From: Alkalihalobacillus sp. BA299
GTDB taxonomy: Bacteria > Bacillota > Bacilli > Bacillales > Bacillaceae_F
Length of the DNA: 64,000 nucleotides
Reading direction: 5' to 3'
Assembly: GCF_017745675.1 (NCBI RefSeq)
Contig: NZ_JAFLJM010000001.1
Coordinates: forward strand, 430,797 to 494,796
The position numbers were made by a program, and so were the translations under genes. The notes beneath the pieces were generated by a model. It did no database searches. It saw only the letters and a list, made by a program, of their open reading frames with translations, and had not been told where the DNA came from. The first letter of the stretch is position 1, and each line of letters starts with the position of its first letter. This document shows, in pieces, positions 34,993 through 44,120 of the stretch.

Positions 34993-36534
34993 ATGAACAT
35001 TAAATTTTTATTAATTACTGCATTAGTGGTTCTATTAGCGGCATGTAGTAATAATGCCGCAGACCATTCAAGCATGGACCATGGTAAAAATGAAAGCAAT
35101 AATGCTGTAGAAGTAGTGAAAATAGAAGAAGAAGGTAAAAAGGTTTTTAACCTGGAAGTAAAAGAATCTCATTGGATGTTTAATGATGAATTGATGTTTG
35201 ATGCTTGGACATATAACGGTAGTTTGCCAGGACAGGAAATCCGTGTTCAAGAAGGCGATGAAGTCGTATTGAATGTAAAAAATTTTTTATCCGTACCAAC
35301 AGCTGTTCACCTTCATGGGTTCCCTGTTCCAAATGAGATGGATGGGGTTCCAGGTGTGACACAAAATGCAATCATGCAAGGTGAAGAGTTTACCTATGAA
35401 TATACAGCTGATGTGCCAGGGACGTATTGGTACCATTCGCATCAAAATGGAGCAGTCCAAGTTGATAATGGGCTATATGGTGTATTTATTGTAGAGCCAA
35501 AGAATCAGCCTGATTATGATGTAGATGAATTGATTGTGATTGATGAATGGTCGACTATGGTGGAAGAAATGGATATGAACCAAAATGAAATGAACCATGG
35601 TGCTCACGGCGGTCACGGTGGTCACGGCGGAGGTCACGAAATGCATGGTGACACGGAAACCGATGGCATGTCCCACTCAGAAATGATGAACATGATGTAC
35701 GACACGATGGTGATTAACGGGAAAACGACACCAGCAATTGCTCCGATTGAAGTACAAGAAGGTGATAAAATTAAATTACGTTTCTTAAATGCAGGCTTAT
35801 TTACACAAGTGGTTTCTATACCAGGTCATTCATTTAAGATTACACATTACGATGGGCAAGAAGTCAATGAGCCAGAGTCGATCTCAGAAACTGCATTTAG
35901 AATTGCTCCTGCAGAACGATATGAAGTTGAGATTGAAATGGATCAGCCTGGTGCTTGGGGAATTGAAGTGTTCGCTGAAGAAAATCAATCGAATCTACAA
36001 GCATTCGTTCCAATTGTTTATTCAGGCTTTGAAGATAACGAATTGGAGATGAGTACTTTCTCTACCTATTTCGACTTTACAGAGTATGGTAAACCTAATG
36101 ATATAACAGTTGGAGAGATTACGAAAAATTACGAGATGGCTTTAGGGACAAATGATGGAGGAGAAACGTTTACAATTAATGATAAACAGTTTCCAAAACA
36201 CGAAATATATGAAGTAGAAGACGGGGATGTCGTCAAATTTACAATTACGAATGAAACGGAAGTGGACCATCCCATGCACCTTCATGGAGAATTTTTCTAT
36301 GTCCAATCTAAAAATGGTGAACCGATCAAAGGTTCTTCTATTAAAAAAGACACATTAAATTTACAACCAGATGAAACTTATGAAATTGTATTTGAAGCGA
36401 AGAACCCAGGAATTTGGATGTTCCATTGCCATGAATTTCATCATGCAAATGGCGGTATGGTCGCTGAAGTTATTTATAAAGGGTATGAGCCAAATTTCAA
36501 GGTTGACCCCAACATTCCCAATCAACCAGAATAA
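34993..36534 (+). CDS. Multicopper oxidase lipoprotein (laccase/CueO-like)
   Basis: 513 aa. Lipoprotein signal with lipobox LAAC (Cys18), so it is anchored outside the membrane. Copper sites: TAVHLHGFPVP and GTYWYHSHQNG (N-terminal T2/T3 ligands), HPMHLHGEFF and HCHEFHHANGGM (T3, T1 with axial Met). Between about 195 and 235 there is an insertion rich in His, Gly and Met (HGGHGGHGGGHEMHG, MSHSEMMNMM), a likely copper-binding loop as in CueO-type cuprous oxidases. Start ATG 34993, five bases after GAGGTGA. Probable role: Cu(I) or Mn/phenol oxidation; copper tolerance is the best guess. It is convergent with a two-component system. Confidence 0.92.
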   Translation: MNIKFLLITALVVLLAACSNNAADHSSMDHGKNESNNAVEVVKIEEEGKKVFNLEVKESHWMFNDELMFDAWTYNGSLPGQEIRVQEGDEVVLNVKNFLSVPTAVHLHGFPVPNEMDGVPGVTQNAIMQGEEFTYEYTADVPGTYWYHSHQNGAVQVDNGLYGVFIVEPKNQPDYDVDELIVIDEWSTMVEEMDMNQNEMNHGAHGGHGGHGGGHEMHGDTETDGMSHSEMMNMMYDTMVINGKTTPAIAPIEVQEGDKIKLRFLNAGLFTQVVSIPGHSFKITHYDGQEVNEPESISETAFRIAPAERYEVEIEMDQPGAWGIEVFAEENQSNLQAFVPIVYSGFEDNELEMSTFSTYFDFTEYGKPNDITVGEITKNYEMALGTNDGGETFTINDKQFPKHEIYEVEDGDVVKFTITNETEVDHPMHLHGEFFYVQSKNGEPIKGSSIKKDTLNLQPDETYEIVFEAKNPGIWMFHCHEFHHANGGMVAEVIYKGYEPNFKVDPNIPNQPE

Positions 36535-36554
36535 TATAATAAAAAAGTAAAAAA

Positions 36555-36590
36555 GAGGAGCGTTCCATTTGCTTGAACGTTCCCTTTTTT
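36555..36590 (+). terminator. Terminator after the multicopper oxidase gene
   Basis: Stem GAGGAGCGTTC with GAACGTTCCC (mismatch/G-T inside), 9-nt loop, then six T. Confidence 0.75.
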
Positions 36591-36646
36591 GTCACATACT
36601 AACTTAACTTTTAAAAAATTATTCAATTTCGCTATAAAGATTTTAA

Positions 36647-37324
36647 TTATGAACTCCACTTATAGCCAATTCCCCAAACAGTCTTTAAATGTTCTTCGAT
36701 TGGAAAGCCAGAGTTACGGAGTTTTTCTCTAAGGTTTCTAATATGAGAATCAATCGTTCGATCCTCAGTATCGACTTTAACGCCCCATATACTAGATAAT
36801 AGATGCTCTCTAGAAAAAACTTTATTTTGATACATTAAAAACAATTCAAGTAGAGCGAATTCTTTAGGTGTCATTGGAATTTTCTTGTTTTGATAATGAA
36901 CTTCAAATGTCGTTTGATTAAGCGTTAAATCAAGAAAAGTTAGTGGCCCTTCACCCGTTTGTCCTTGTGTACGACGAATAACCGCTTCGATTCTAGCTAG
37001 TAATTCTTCTTCGTCAAAGGGCTTTGATACATAATCATCAGCTCCATTTTTTAATCCTTTCACAATATCACCCTTATCATTTCTTGCTGTCAACATTATA
37101 ATCGGGACATTTGAAAATTCTTGTATTTTTTCAAGGGTCTTCCAACCATCCATATCAGGCATCATAATATCAAGAAGAATAATATGTACATTGTTATTTT
37201 TTAAAAAATTAATCGCTTCACTACCTGAATCTTTTTTAATACATCGGTAGCCATAGGGTGTGATATATAAGTCTAAGAGGTCAAGCATTCTTTTTTCATC
37301 ATCAACTAAAAGTACTGTCTTCAT
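36647..37324 (-). CDS. OmpR/PhoB-family response regulator
   Basis: 225 aa. Receiver domain with acidic pair Asp8-Asp9, phospho-acceptor Asp52 (LLDIMMPDMDG) and Lys in YVSKPFDEEEL; C-terminal winged helix (TPKEFALLELFLM, RTIDSHIRNLREKLR, TVWGIGYKW). Start at ATG 37324, seven bases after AAGGAG inside the kinase gene; the frame extends two codons further to a TTG. It overlaps the kinase gene by 23 bp, so the two are translationally coupled, with the kinase first. Target genes unknown; the convergent multicopper oxidase is a neighbour only. Confidence 0.94.
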   Translation of the reverse strand: MKTVLLVDDEKRMLDLLDLYITPYGYRCIKKDSGSEAINFLKNNNVHIILLDIMMPDMDGWKTLEKIQEFSNVPIIMLTARNDKGDIVKGLKNGADDYVSKPFDEEELLARIEAVIRRTQGQTGEGPLTFLDLTLNQTTFEVHYQNKKIPMTPKEFALLELFLMYQNKVFSREHLLSSIWGVKVDTEDRTIDSHIRNLREKLRNSGFPIEEHLKTVWGIGYKWSS

Positions 37325-38693
37325 CGTCAATCTCCTTTAATCGAATTGTAAAACATGTTCCTACTCCCACTGTACTTTCGACTGTAATTTCACCGCTGTG
37401 GGCTTCAACAATTTCTTTTACAATAGCCAAACCTAACCCAAAGCCGCCGGTTAATCTAGAGCGGGATTTGTCGACGCGATATAATCGATTGAAAATATGA
37501 GGTAAATCCTCACTGGGAATCCCTTTTCCTTGGTCCTGAATAGAGATAAAAATTTCGTTGTTGAGATTTTGGGCTTTGATTGTGGTCGTCGTATTTGCAG
37601 GTGAATACTTAAGTACATTATCCAATAGGTTTAATATCACTTGCTCAAAGCGCCTTGGATCAATCTCAACTACCCGGTCCGTCGAGCATATAAATTGTAT
37701 TTTGCTACCTTGATTATGAAAAACAGGGCGAGCTTTCTCATAGATCGAAGTTAAAAAGTCTTTTATGTTAACTTCTTCTCTTTGAATCGTAAACATGTTT
37801 TGATCTATTTTTGCTAGGTCAAAAAGTTCTTGTAATAATTGTTGAACATATTCTGATTCCTCGTAAATAATATCCAAGTATTTCATTCGTTCTGATTCTT
37901 CTAACGTTTTCCTTCTTCCAATATTCGCATAACCTTTGATATAAGTTAATGGCGTTCTCAATTCATGTGAAATACATGCCAAAAATTCATTTCGTTCTTT
38001 TTTTAAATAATTTAAATCATTCGCAAGTAATTGTATAGAATGCGATAGTTCTCCAATTTCATCCTTGGATTTAACAGGCAAAGATACAGAAAAATCACCA
38101 CTACTTAGTTTTTTTGTGGCTTCTTTCATTGAAATAAGAGGTTTTGTTAATACCTTTAGTAAAAGATAAATTGTAACGAGCAAAAAAAAGAAAATAAGGA
38201 AAATAGCCAACAAGAAATGATGGTTTAACTTTGTAATAAATGCTTGAATGTGATTATTACTTTTCAGCATGTAAACATATCCTTGATTTCCAGTACCATC
38301 ATCATATGGCGAAACAGTTGCAATATAATTTTGCTTTTTCCAATCTGGTTGTATAATGTATCCATTCCTAGCTACATCATTTAGCTTTTTATGAAGCATG
38401 GATTGAATACCAGCGTCGACCATAATCGAAGACTCTAAAATATCTCCGTTGAACTTTGTGATAATGACGTCTGTATCAGTTTGTGCTTCCATTAAACTGA
38501 TGTGTTGTAGTGTATCGTTATGAAATGATATTTCTAATACATCGCGATGACTATTTCCTCTAGCTTGCAATGAATTCAACTCTTCGTTTACCAGTGAATC
38601 CACAACATTATTGTGTAAATACAACATTGAAGCGGTTTCAATTATTAGTATACATATAAAGAACCAAAGTCCTAATTTAATAGAAAATTTCAT
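37302..38693 (-). CDS. Sensor histidine kinase (HAMP, HisKA, HATPase)
   Basis: 463 aa. TM1 at 8-27, an extracytoplasmic sensor of about 130 residues, TM2 at 160-180, HAMP about 180-232, HisKA with phospho-His243 (ISHELRTPLTYIKGY), and an ATPase domain with N-box (QVILNLLDNVLKYSP), IQDQGKGIPSEDL and GGFGLGLAIVKEIVEAHSG. AGGTGATCCGAT precedes the ATG. It is the first gene of a kinase-regulator operon on the minus strand. The sensor domain has no motif that reveals its signal. Confidence 0.94.
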   Translation of the reverse strand: MKFSIKLGLWFFICILIIETASMLYLHNNVVDSLVNEELNSLQARGNSHRDVLEISFHNDTLQHISLMEAQTDTDVIITKFNGDILESSIMVDAGIQSMLHKKLNDVARNGYIIQPDWKKQNYIATVSPYDDGTGNQGYVYMLKSNNHIQAFITKLNHHFLLAIFLIFFFLLVTIYLLLKVLTKPLISMKEATKKLSSGDFSVSLPVKSKDEIGELSHSIQLLANDLNYLKKERNEFLACISHELRTPLTYIKGYANIGRRKTLEESERMKYLDIIYEESEYVQQLLQELFDLAKIDQNMFTIQREEVNIKDFLTSIYEKARPVFHNQGSKIQFICSTDRVVEIDPRRFEQVILNLLDNVLKYSPANTTTTIKAQNLNNEIFISIQDQGKGIPSEDLPHIFNRLYRVDKSRSRLTGGFGLGLAIVKEIVEAHSGEITVESTVGVGTCFTIRLKEIDDEDSTFS

Positions 38694-38827
38694 ATCGGAT
38701 CACCTATTTCATTAATAAGGATAGTATATTCACAAATTGTGGAGAAAATATGCAGTAAGTTACAAACCTTTATATTTGCACAGTAATACATTAAAATAAT
38801 GGGATGTACAAAGAGTAATTTCAGATA

Positions 38828-38856
38828 GAAAGGGGTCAGACCCTTTCGTTTTAATT
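38828..38856. other. Short hairpin GAAAGGG-GTCAGA-CCCTTTC
   Basis: 7-bp stem (38828-38834, 38841-38847) followed by TTTTAATTTTT, between the kinase promoter region and nhaC. It looks like a terminator of a gene that is no longer there, or a dispersed GGGTCAGACCC-type motif common in Bacillus. Confidence 0.35.
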
Positions 38857-38957
38857 TTTATCCCGTTTAAGTGGCGCTAAGACTCCCACTTCAAGGGTTT
38901 GAGGATTAATGTATGATAAAATTACAACATAGATTAAATTTTTAGGAGGAATACAAA

Positions 38958-40295
38958 CTGAGTTTATATCGATTCACGAAAATACAGATATTTCGTTTAA
39001 TTTTATTTACTCTACTTGGAGTATTAATGTCAGTAAGTTTCTCTAAACCGTTGATTATTGGTTTTTTACCAGGATTTATTTATTTGGTCATTTTAGTTAA
39101 ACAAAAAGGAGTCCCTTTTAAAACGATAGGGAATGTATGTAAAAAGGGAATAAAGAAAACACAGATGGTTGTCTTCATGTTACTCCTTGTTAGTTTCGTA
39201 CTACCTTCCTGGTATTTGTCAGGTACAATAGATCAATTAGTAGCGATTTCACTACATGTCATTACACCGGAACACTTTTTTTTATTCAGTTTTATTATTG
39301 CGATGTTTTTTTCTATGGTATTAGGTACGTCAGTAGGAACTTTGAGTGCAGTTGGTATTCCGATTATGAGCAGTGCATTGGCTATTAATATGTCACCAGA
39401 AATTGTTGCTGGTGCTTTAGTTTCTGGGGCATTTGTGGGTGACCGTACGTCACCATTTTCAAGTTCTCATCAATTGTTATCACATACGGTCGAAGTTACT
39501 GTAATAAAACAATTTAAGTCTATGATTAAAACAACAATATTAGCGATTTTAATCGGAATCGTTTTTTATGGTGTATTAGATTATTTAAAGGAAGTGAACA
39601 TTGACTACATTACAGCGTTTAGCTGGGAACAATTATCCTTCACTAAATTTTTACCACCACTTATGTTAATTACCATTGTTATCTTACGAGTAGGAATAAT
39701 TTATGCCTTCTTAATAAGTATCGTAACAGCTAGCATAATTTCAATGGGAAATGGATTATCTCTTATAGAGCTTTCTCAATTTTTAATGTTTGGTGTCGAA
39801 GGTATGGGTGGAGGATTGGTGAACATGTATTTACTTTTAATGTTCCTTATACTTGCTGGTGCCTATAATGGATTATTAGAAGAGTTTCAGATTATTCAAC
39901 CTTTATTAGATAACTGGCTGCAAAAATCAAAGACACTAGCAGAAGATACATTTAAAACGATTATTGCTACGTTTAGTATATCTTTAATTGCAGCAAATCA
40001 AACATTACCTATTATTTTAACAGGTCGAACGTTTTTACCTCATTGGAGCAATAAGCAAACAAAAGAAGAGTTAACTAGAGTTATGGCTGATTCTACAATG
40101 TTGTTTCCAGGTATGATCCCATGGAGTGTATTAGCAATTATGTGTAGTACAATCATAGGCGTACCCATTTTATCTTATTTACCATACACTATTTTCTTAT
40201 GGGCATTACCAATAATTACAATAATTGTATCTGGAATAAAGCAACAAAAACAGAAAATACAAAAAAATAAAGTAATTAATAACAATGCTTCATAG
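38958..40295 (+). CDS. NhaC-type Na+/H+ antiporter family protein, likely CTG start
   Basis: 445 aa if started at CTG 38958, which lies exactly seven bases after TAGGAGGA; the first ATG (39027) lies within a hydrophobic helix (FRLILFTLLGVLMSV) and has no binding site, giving 422 aa. About 10-12 TM helices. Family segments: MFFSMVLGTSVGTLSAVGIP, GALVSGAFVGDRTSPFSSSH (the conserved Asp and Ser/Thr of NhaC) and FSISLIAANQTLPIIL. It exchanges Na+ (or malate/lactate in relatives such as MleN) for H+. It stands beside the potassium-uptake operon. Confidence 0.85.
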   Translation: MSLYRFTKIQIFRLILFTLLGVLMSVSFSKPLIIGFLPGFIYLVILVKQKGVPFKTIGNVCKKGIKKTQMVVFMLLLVSFVLPSWYLSGTIDQLVAISLHVITPEHFFLFSFIIAMFFSMVLGTSVGTLSAVGIPIMSSALAINMSPEIVAGALVSGAFVGDRTSPFSSSHQLLSHTVEVTVIKQFKSMIKTTILAILIGIVFYGVLDYLKEVNIDYITAFSWEQLSFTKFLPPLMLITIVILRVGIIYAFLISIVTASIISMGNGLSLIELSQFLMFGVEGMGGGLVNMYLLLMFLILAGAYNGLLEEFQIIQPLLDNWLQKSKTLAEDTFKTIIATFSISLIAANQTLPIILTGRTFLPHWSNKQTKEELTRVMADSTMLFPGMIPWSVLAIMCSTIIGVPILSYLPYTIFLWALPIITIIVSGIKQQKQKIQKNKVINNNAS

Positions 40296-40388
40296 TCATT
40301 TTAAGTCATCAATTAAAGCAATAGGGCTGCTGCGTGTAACTAATCCAATTGTATCTCCACTTTGTAACAGTGGTGGTTGAATAGCCAT
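40296..40388 (-). pseudogene. N-terminal stub of an LD-carboxypeptidase (S66 family)
   Basis: Minus strand, ATG at 40388 with AGAGAGGTGTAAAC upstream, reads MAIQPPLLQSGDTIGLVTRS, then SPIALIDDLK and a stop. This is the standard N-terminus of peptidase family S66 (MAIKPPxLKxGDTIGxVxPSSPI). About 270 residues are gone; the stop abuts the nhaC end. Confidence 0.75.
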
Positions 40389-40514
40389 GTTTACACCTCT
40401 CTATATTCATCAATTTTTAAATTAGTAGCACTAAATTCAAGAAAAAACTTATTGACAAATAAAGAAGAGAGGAGTAAATTAATCTCCATAATAACGATAA
40501 AATGATAACCAAGT

Positions 40515-40672
40515 ACCTTTTATTCGCTGAATCGATACGAGCGGGGGAACCATTTTGGCATAATAATATGTCTTGGGGTGAATCTTAATTATTAAGAGGG
40601 GATACTCTCAGTCCCTAATCCGACAGCTAACCTCGTAAGCGTTACTTTTCTTTCTCGAGAGAAGGGTCTATG
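40515..40672 (+). ncRNA. c-di-AMP (ydaO/yuaA) riboswitch
   Basis: Conserved blocks in order: TTCGCTGAATCGATACGAGC, GGGGGAACCA, TTGGGGTGAATC, AAGAGGGG..CTCTCAGTCCC, and the diagnostic CCGACAGCTAACCTCGTAAG followed by CGTT. These are the hallmarks of the ydaO-yuaA class, which turns genes off when c-di-AMP is high. It lies 160 bp before ktrA; in B. subtilis the same riboswitch precedes ktrAB (yuaA is ktrA). A terminator follows as expression platform. Boundaries are approximate. Confidence 0.93.
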
Positions 40673-40680
40673 GATGAGCC

Positions 40681-40712
40681 AAAGACCATTCTATTTGTAA
40701 TGGTCTTTTTTA
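40681..40712 (+). terminator. Riboswitch-controlled terminator before ktrA
   Basis: Stem AAAGACCATT / AATGGTCTTT (40681-40690, 40699-40708) and T run, between the riboswitch and ktrA. In the ligand-bound state this hairpin should end transcription. Confidence 0.88.
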
Positions 40713-40832
40713 TACTTTATGATCTCCTTCTTTTCAGGATTAAAGTGAAGGAAAAATATTGTTTTTCACTGACTTGGTGATAAATTATGTTTTTCTATTG
40801 ATGGTACGTGGTCAAAGGAGAATGGAGAAAAG

Positions 40833-41489
40833 ATGAAAAAGCAATTTTCAGTAATTGGACTTGGCAGATTTGGCAGTAGCGTTTGTAAGGAATTATACAA
40901 ATTAGGGCATGACGTCCTTGCTATTGATACTAATGAAGAAAGAGTAAATAACATGACGGAATATTCCACACATAGTGTAATTGCTAGCGGAACGGATGAG
41001 AATGCGCTTCAGTCCCTTGGCATTCGGAATTTTGATTTCGTGATCGTCGCCATTGGTGATAATATTCAGTCAAGCATTCTTTGTACATTAATCCTTAAAG
41101 AAATGGGCGTAAAAAATGTTTGGGTGAAAGCAGTAAATTATTACCACCACCGAGTTCTCGAAAAAATAGGAGCTGACCGAATTGTTCATCCTGAACAAGA
41201 TATGGGAATTCGGATCGCGCAGCATATCGTCTCTGAAAAAATCATTGATTATATTGAATTGTCGGATGAATATAGTATTGTTGAATTAATAGCAACGGAT
41301 AAAGTGGCAGGAAAATCGCTTGCACAGTTAGATGTACGGGCAAAATTTGGTTGTACGATCCTAGCCATAAAACGTGGAAAAGATATTAACATTTCACCTT
41401 TTCCTTCTGACTTGATTGAAATTAGAGATATTTTAATTGTAATTGGCCACAAGAATGACTTGAAGAGATTTGAAGAAGAGGGGATGTAA
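40833..41489 (+). CDS. ktrA: KtrA potassium-uptake regulatory subunit (RCK/TrkA type)
   Basis: 218 aa, soluble octameric ring protein that gates KtrB. Rossmann motif GLGRFG (9-14) with Asp of AIDTNEERVN for nucleotide binding (ATP/ADP), ERIVHPEQDMG-like hinge (RIVHPEQDMGIRIAQHI) and a C-terminal RCK_C domain (about 135-218), which in relatives binds c-di-AMP. AAAGGAGAATGGAGAAAAG precedes the ATG. Followed by ktrB after 5 bp. Expression is controlled by the riboswitch upstream, so c-di-AMP would act on both synthesis and activity. Confidence 0.95.
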   Translation: MKKQFSVIGLGRFGSSVCKELYKLGHDVLAIDTNEERVNNMTEYSTHSVIASGTDENALQSLGIRNFDFVIVAIGDNIQSSILCTLILKEMGVKNVWVKAVNYYHHRVLEKIGADRIVHPEQDMGIRIAQHIVSEKIIDYIELSDEYSIVELIATDKVAGKSLAQLDVRAKFGCTILAIKRGKDINISPFPSDLIEIRDILIVIGHKNDLKRFEEEGM

Positions 41490-41494
41490 ATGAG

Positions 41495-42841
41495 ATGTCC
41501 AAGTTATTCTCCTCAAGTCATCTGCGAGGGAAGGTAATTAATCTCAGCCCACCGCAAATTTTAGCGTTAAGTTTTTTAGTCTTTATTGTGATTGGAACCC
41601 TTTTATTAAAATTACCTACCTCTACAACAATCCATATTACTTGGATTGACGCGTTATTTACAGCAACGTCGGCGATTACAGTTACAGGGTTGGTCGTTGT
41701 TGATACAGGAACAGATTTCACGGTGTTTGGTCAAGTGATCATCATGTGTCTCATTCAACTTGGGGGTCTTGGCTTAATGACGTTTGCCGTTCTTATTATT
41801 ATGATGCTAGGTAAGAAAATTGGCTTGCAACAGCGGATTTTGATACAAGAAGCATTTAATCAAACGTCATTAGGCGGATTAGTACGGTTAATCAAAATTC
41901 TTGTTATATTCACACTTATTTTAGAAAGTATTGCTTTTATTATTCTATCGATTAGATGGGTTCCAGAGTTTGGTTGGCAGGAAGGGATGTATCAAAGTTT
42001 ATTTCATACAATTTCAGCATTTAATAATGCCGGTTTCTCCCTATGGTCAGACAGCCTGTCTGGTTATGTAGGTGATCCAATTATAAACCTTGTGATTACT
42101 GGATTATTTGTTACAGGCGGGATTGGTTTTACGGTTCTAGCAGACTTATGGGATAAAAAGAATTTCCGTAAACTAACGCTCCATTCCAAGCTGATGATTG
42201 TCGGTACCTTTGTTACGAATATCATTGTCATGTTCGTCATATTTGTTTTGGAATATGGAAATCCTGCGACACTTGGAAGCCTACCTCTTTCGGATAAATT
42301 ATGGGGAGCATACTTCCAAGCGGTTACACCAAGAACTGCTGGATTTAATACACTAGAAATTGGTGATATGACAACCGCTTCAATTTTATTAATTTTGTTA
42401 CTGATGTTTATCGGAGCTGGAAGTGCTTCTACAGGGAGTGGAATTAAATTAACGACTTTTTTAGTAATGATTTTAGCAACGATTACTTTTTTAAGAGGAA
42501 GAAATGAAACCGTTGTTTTCGAACGTACGATTAAACAGCAAACGAAAATTAGAGCACTTGCAATTATCGTCATCAGTATTTTGTTTATATTTATTACTTT
42601 ATTTATTCTGACGATTACAGAGAATGCTCCATTCTTAATGGTGGTCTTTGAAGTTTTTTCTGCATTTGGAACAGTTGGACTCTCTATGGGAATAACAGGA
42701 GATCTAACAATTGTCGGGAAGCAAGTTATTATTGTCATGATGTTTATCGGTCGCATTGGCCCTTTAACTCTTGCATTCACATTGGCAAGACCGAAAAAAT
42801 CGAATGTTCGATACCCAGACGAAGAGGTTTTTACAGGGTAA
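41495..42841 (+). CDS. ktrB: KtrB potassium-uptake membrane subunit
   Basis: 448 aa, four M1-P-M2 repeats of the Trk/Ktr/HKT family. The four filter loops are seen at TSAITVTGLVV, FNNAGFSL, TPRTAGFNTLEI and FGTVGLSMG, and the gating loop region GAGSASTGSGIKLTTF in the third repeat is present. It takes up K+ with Na+ dependence in relatives. Start ATG 41495 with GAGGGGATG upstream; five bases separate it from ktrA. The pair is the constitutive K+ uptake system for osmotic and pH adaptation. Confidence 0.95.
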   Translation: MSKLFSSSHLRGKVINLSPPQILALSFLVFIVIGTLLLKLPTSTTIHITWIDALFTATSAITVTGLVVVDTGTDFTVFGQVIIMCLIQLGGLGLMTFAVLIIMMLGKKIGLQQRILIQEAFNQTSLGGLVRLIKILVIFTLILESIAFIILSIRWVPEFGWQEGMYQSLFHTISAFNNAGFSLWSDSLSGYVGDPIINLVITGLFVTGGIGFTVLADLWDKKNFRKLTLHSKLMIVGTFVTNIIVMFVIFVLEYGNPATLGSLPLSDKLWGAYFQAVTPRTAGFNTLEIGDMTTASILLILLLMFIGAGSASTGSGIKLTTFLVMILATITFLRGRNETVVFERTIKQQTKIRALAIIVISILFIFITLFILTITENAPFLMVVFEVFSAFGTVGLSMGITGDLTIVGKQVIIVMMFIGRIGPLTLAFTLARPKKSNVRYPDEEVFTG

Positions 42842-42850
42842 TTATAATTT

Positions 42851-42898
42851 GGTGATATGCTCCTTTAAAGCAGTATCGTATTAAAGGAACCTATCACC
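42851..42898. terminator. Hairpin between ktrB and the convergent channel gene
   Basis: Interrupted stem: GGTGATA..TCCTTTAA with TTAAAGGA..TATCACC (42851-42868, 42881-42898). Weak T content on both sides, probably bidirectional. Confidence 0.6.
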
Positions 42899-42900
42899 AT

Positions 42901-43929
42901 TTATTGCTTATGTTTTAATTTTTTGTACGTTTCTTTATTACATATGACATAGAGTTCAGCTTCTAAAGGAATCGGTTCTCCTAGTTTGGTTAGGATATTA
43001 AAGTCATTTCGATCTGATATTAAATTTGCACCAATTTTTTTTAAATCTTCGAAAGCATCATTATATGTCTTCCATTTATAATGTCTATTAATTTTCCATA
43101 AATCTACCCCGCTTTTACGACTTAAAAGTTTCATTACGAGTTTTCCAGAACCTTTATGTACAGCTGATTTAGCCATTAAATCCGACAATGCTTCATCAGC
43201 GAGGATAAATTCATCGACATTCGCATGTTCAAAAGTAGGAACATGCTTTTCTTTTAAGATTTCAACAAGCGTATAGACCTCCTTCTTCATTTCCTTTGCA
43301 TAGCTTTCAATTGAGGAAACAATAATAAGTGATTTTCCATCTGCCGCAATGGGATCCATAACATTGTCTTTAGTAAAAATTAAAACTGCTTTTGCATGAA
43401 GGACATTTGCTTTTTCCAATATTTCTTTATCAGTTGGATCACCTTGGATAAAGAATAATTTTTCATGTTCATGAGGGGTTTTGGGTAGAAGGTCGATGAC
43501 TACAAATCTTGAGTCGTCATCAATAGCGAGGATTTCATTCATCGCATGTTGTGCTTTATTTGACCAGCCAATGATGACATAATGTCCATACCCCTTAAAC
43601 TTCAATTTGCCTTCCTCCTTTAGCTTTCTGTAAATCCCAAACCCTTCAACGATATTACCAATCACAATACCTATTAACCCTATACCAAAAAAATAAAGAA
43701 GTAACCCAAAAAGTTTCCCTACTGTTGTTTCGGGGACAAAATCTCCATAACCTGTTGTCGTCACAGTCGTCATAACATACCAGAATCCAATAAAGGGAGT
43801 TGGGAACGTTTCGGGTTCTAGCCAATGAATGATAAAGGAGCTGCTAATTAAAAAAATGACAGTAAATATTAGAAGGGGAAGCTTTCTAATTTTTACAACG
43901 ACCCTCATTAACTCAAATATCATTAACAT
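42901..43929 (-). CDS. Potassium channel with RCK domain (YugO/MthK-like)
   Basis: 342 aa from ATG 43929, nine bases after AAGGAAGG; the frame is open further upstream. Two TM helices flank the selectivity filter TTTGYGD (57-63), followed by an RCK N domain (YVIIGWSNKAQHAMNEIL, Rossmann-like, as in MthK) and an RCK C domain at about 270-342. A K+ release channel; YugO of B. subtilis mediates electrical signalling in biofilms. It faces the ktrAB operon, so uptake and release genes are neighbours. No riboswitch seen in front of it. Confidence 0.92.
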   Translation of the reverse strand: MLMIFELMRVVVKIRKLPLLIFTVIFLISSSFIIHWLEPETFPTPFIGFWYVMTTVTTTGYGDFVPETTVGKLFGLLLYFFGIGLIGIVIGNIVEGFGIYRKLKEEGKLKFKGYGHYVIIGWSNKAQHAMNEILAIDDDSRFVVIDLLPKTPHEHEKLFFIQGDPTDKEILEKANVLHAKAVLIFTKDNVMDPIAADGKSLIIVSSIESYAKEMKKEVYTLVEILKEKHVPTFEHANVDEFILADEALSDLMAKSAVHKGSGKLVMKLLSRKSGVDLWKINRHYKWKTYNDAFEDLKKIGANLISDRNDFNILTKLGEPIPLEAELYVICNKETYKKLKHKQ

Positions 43930-44084
43930 CGTATAAAACCTTCCTTTCACTACAATTGTTCCCTTTTTGTCCGATGAATATGAAAGACTTGACACTTAGT
44001 ATGAAATAAATTACGAAACAAAAGTATAAACAAAAAAAACTAAAAAGAGCGACTCATCATATTAGACCGCTTAACAATACGAAA

Positions 44085-44120
44085 AAGTAGTTATTACATG
44101 CACCCATGTAATAACTACTT
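44085..44120 (-). terminator. 16-bp perfect hairpin, minus-strand terminator
   Basis: AAGTAGTTATTACATG / CATGTAATAACTACTT (44085-44100, 44105-44120) with a 4-nt loop CACC; on the minus strand it is followed by TTTTCG. It overlaps the stop of the minus-strand frame at 44115. Confidence 0.7.
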
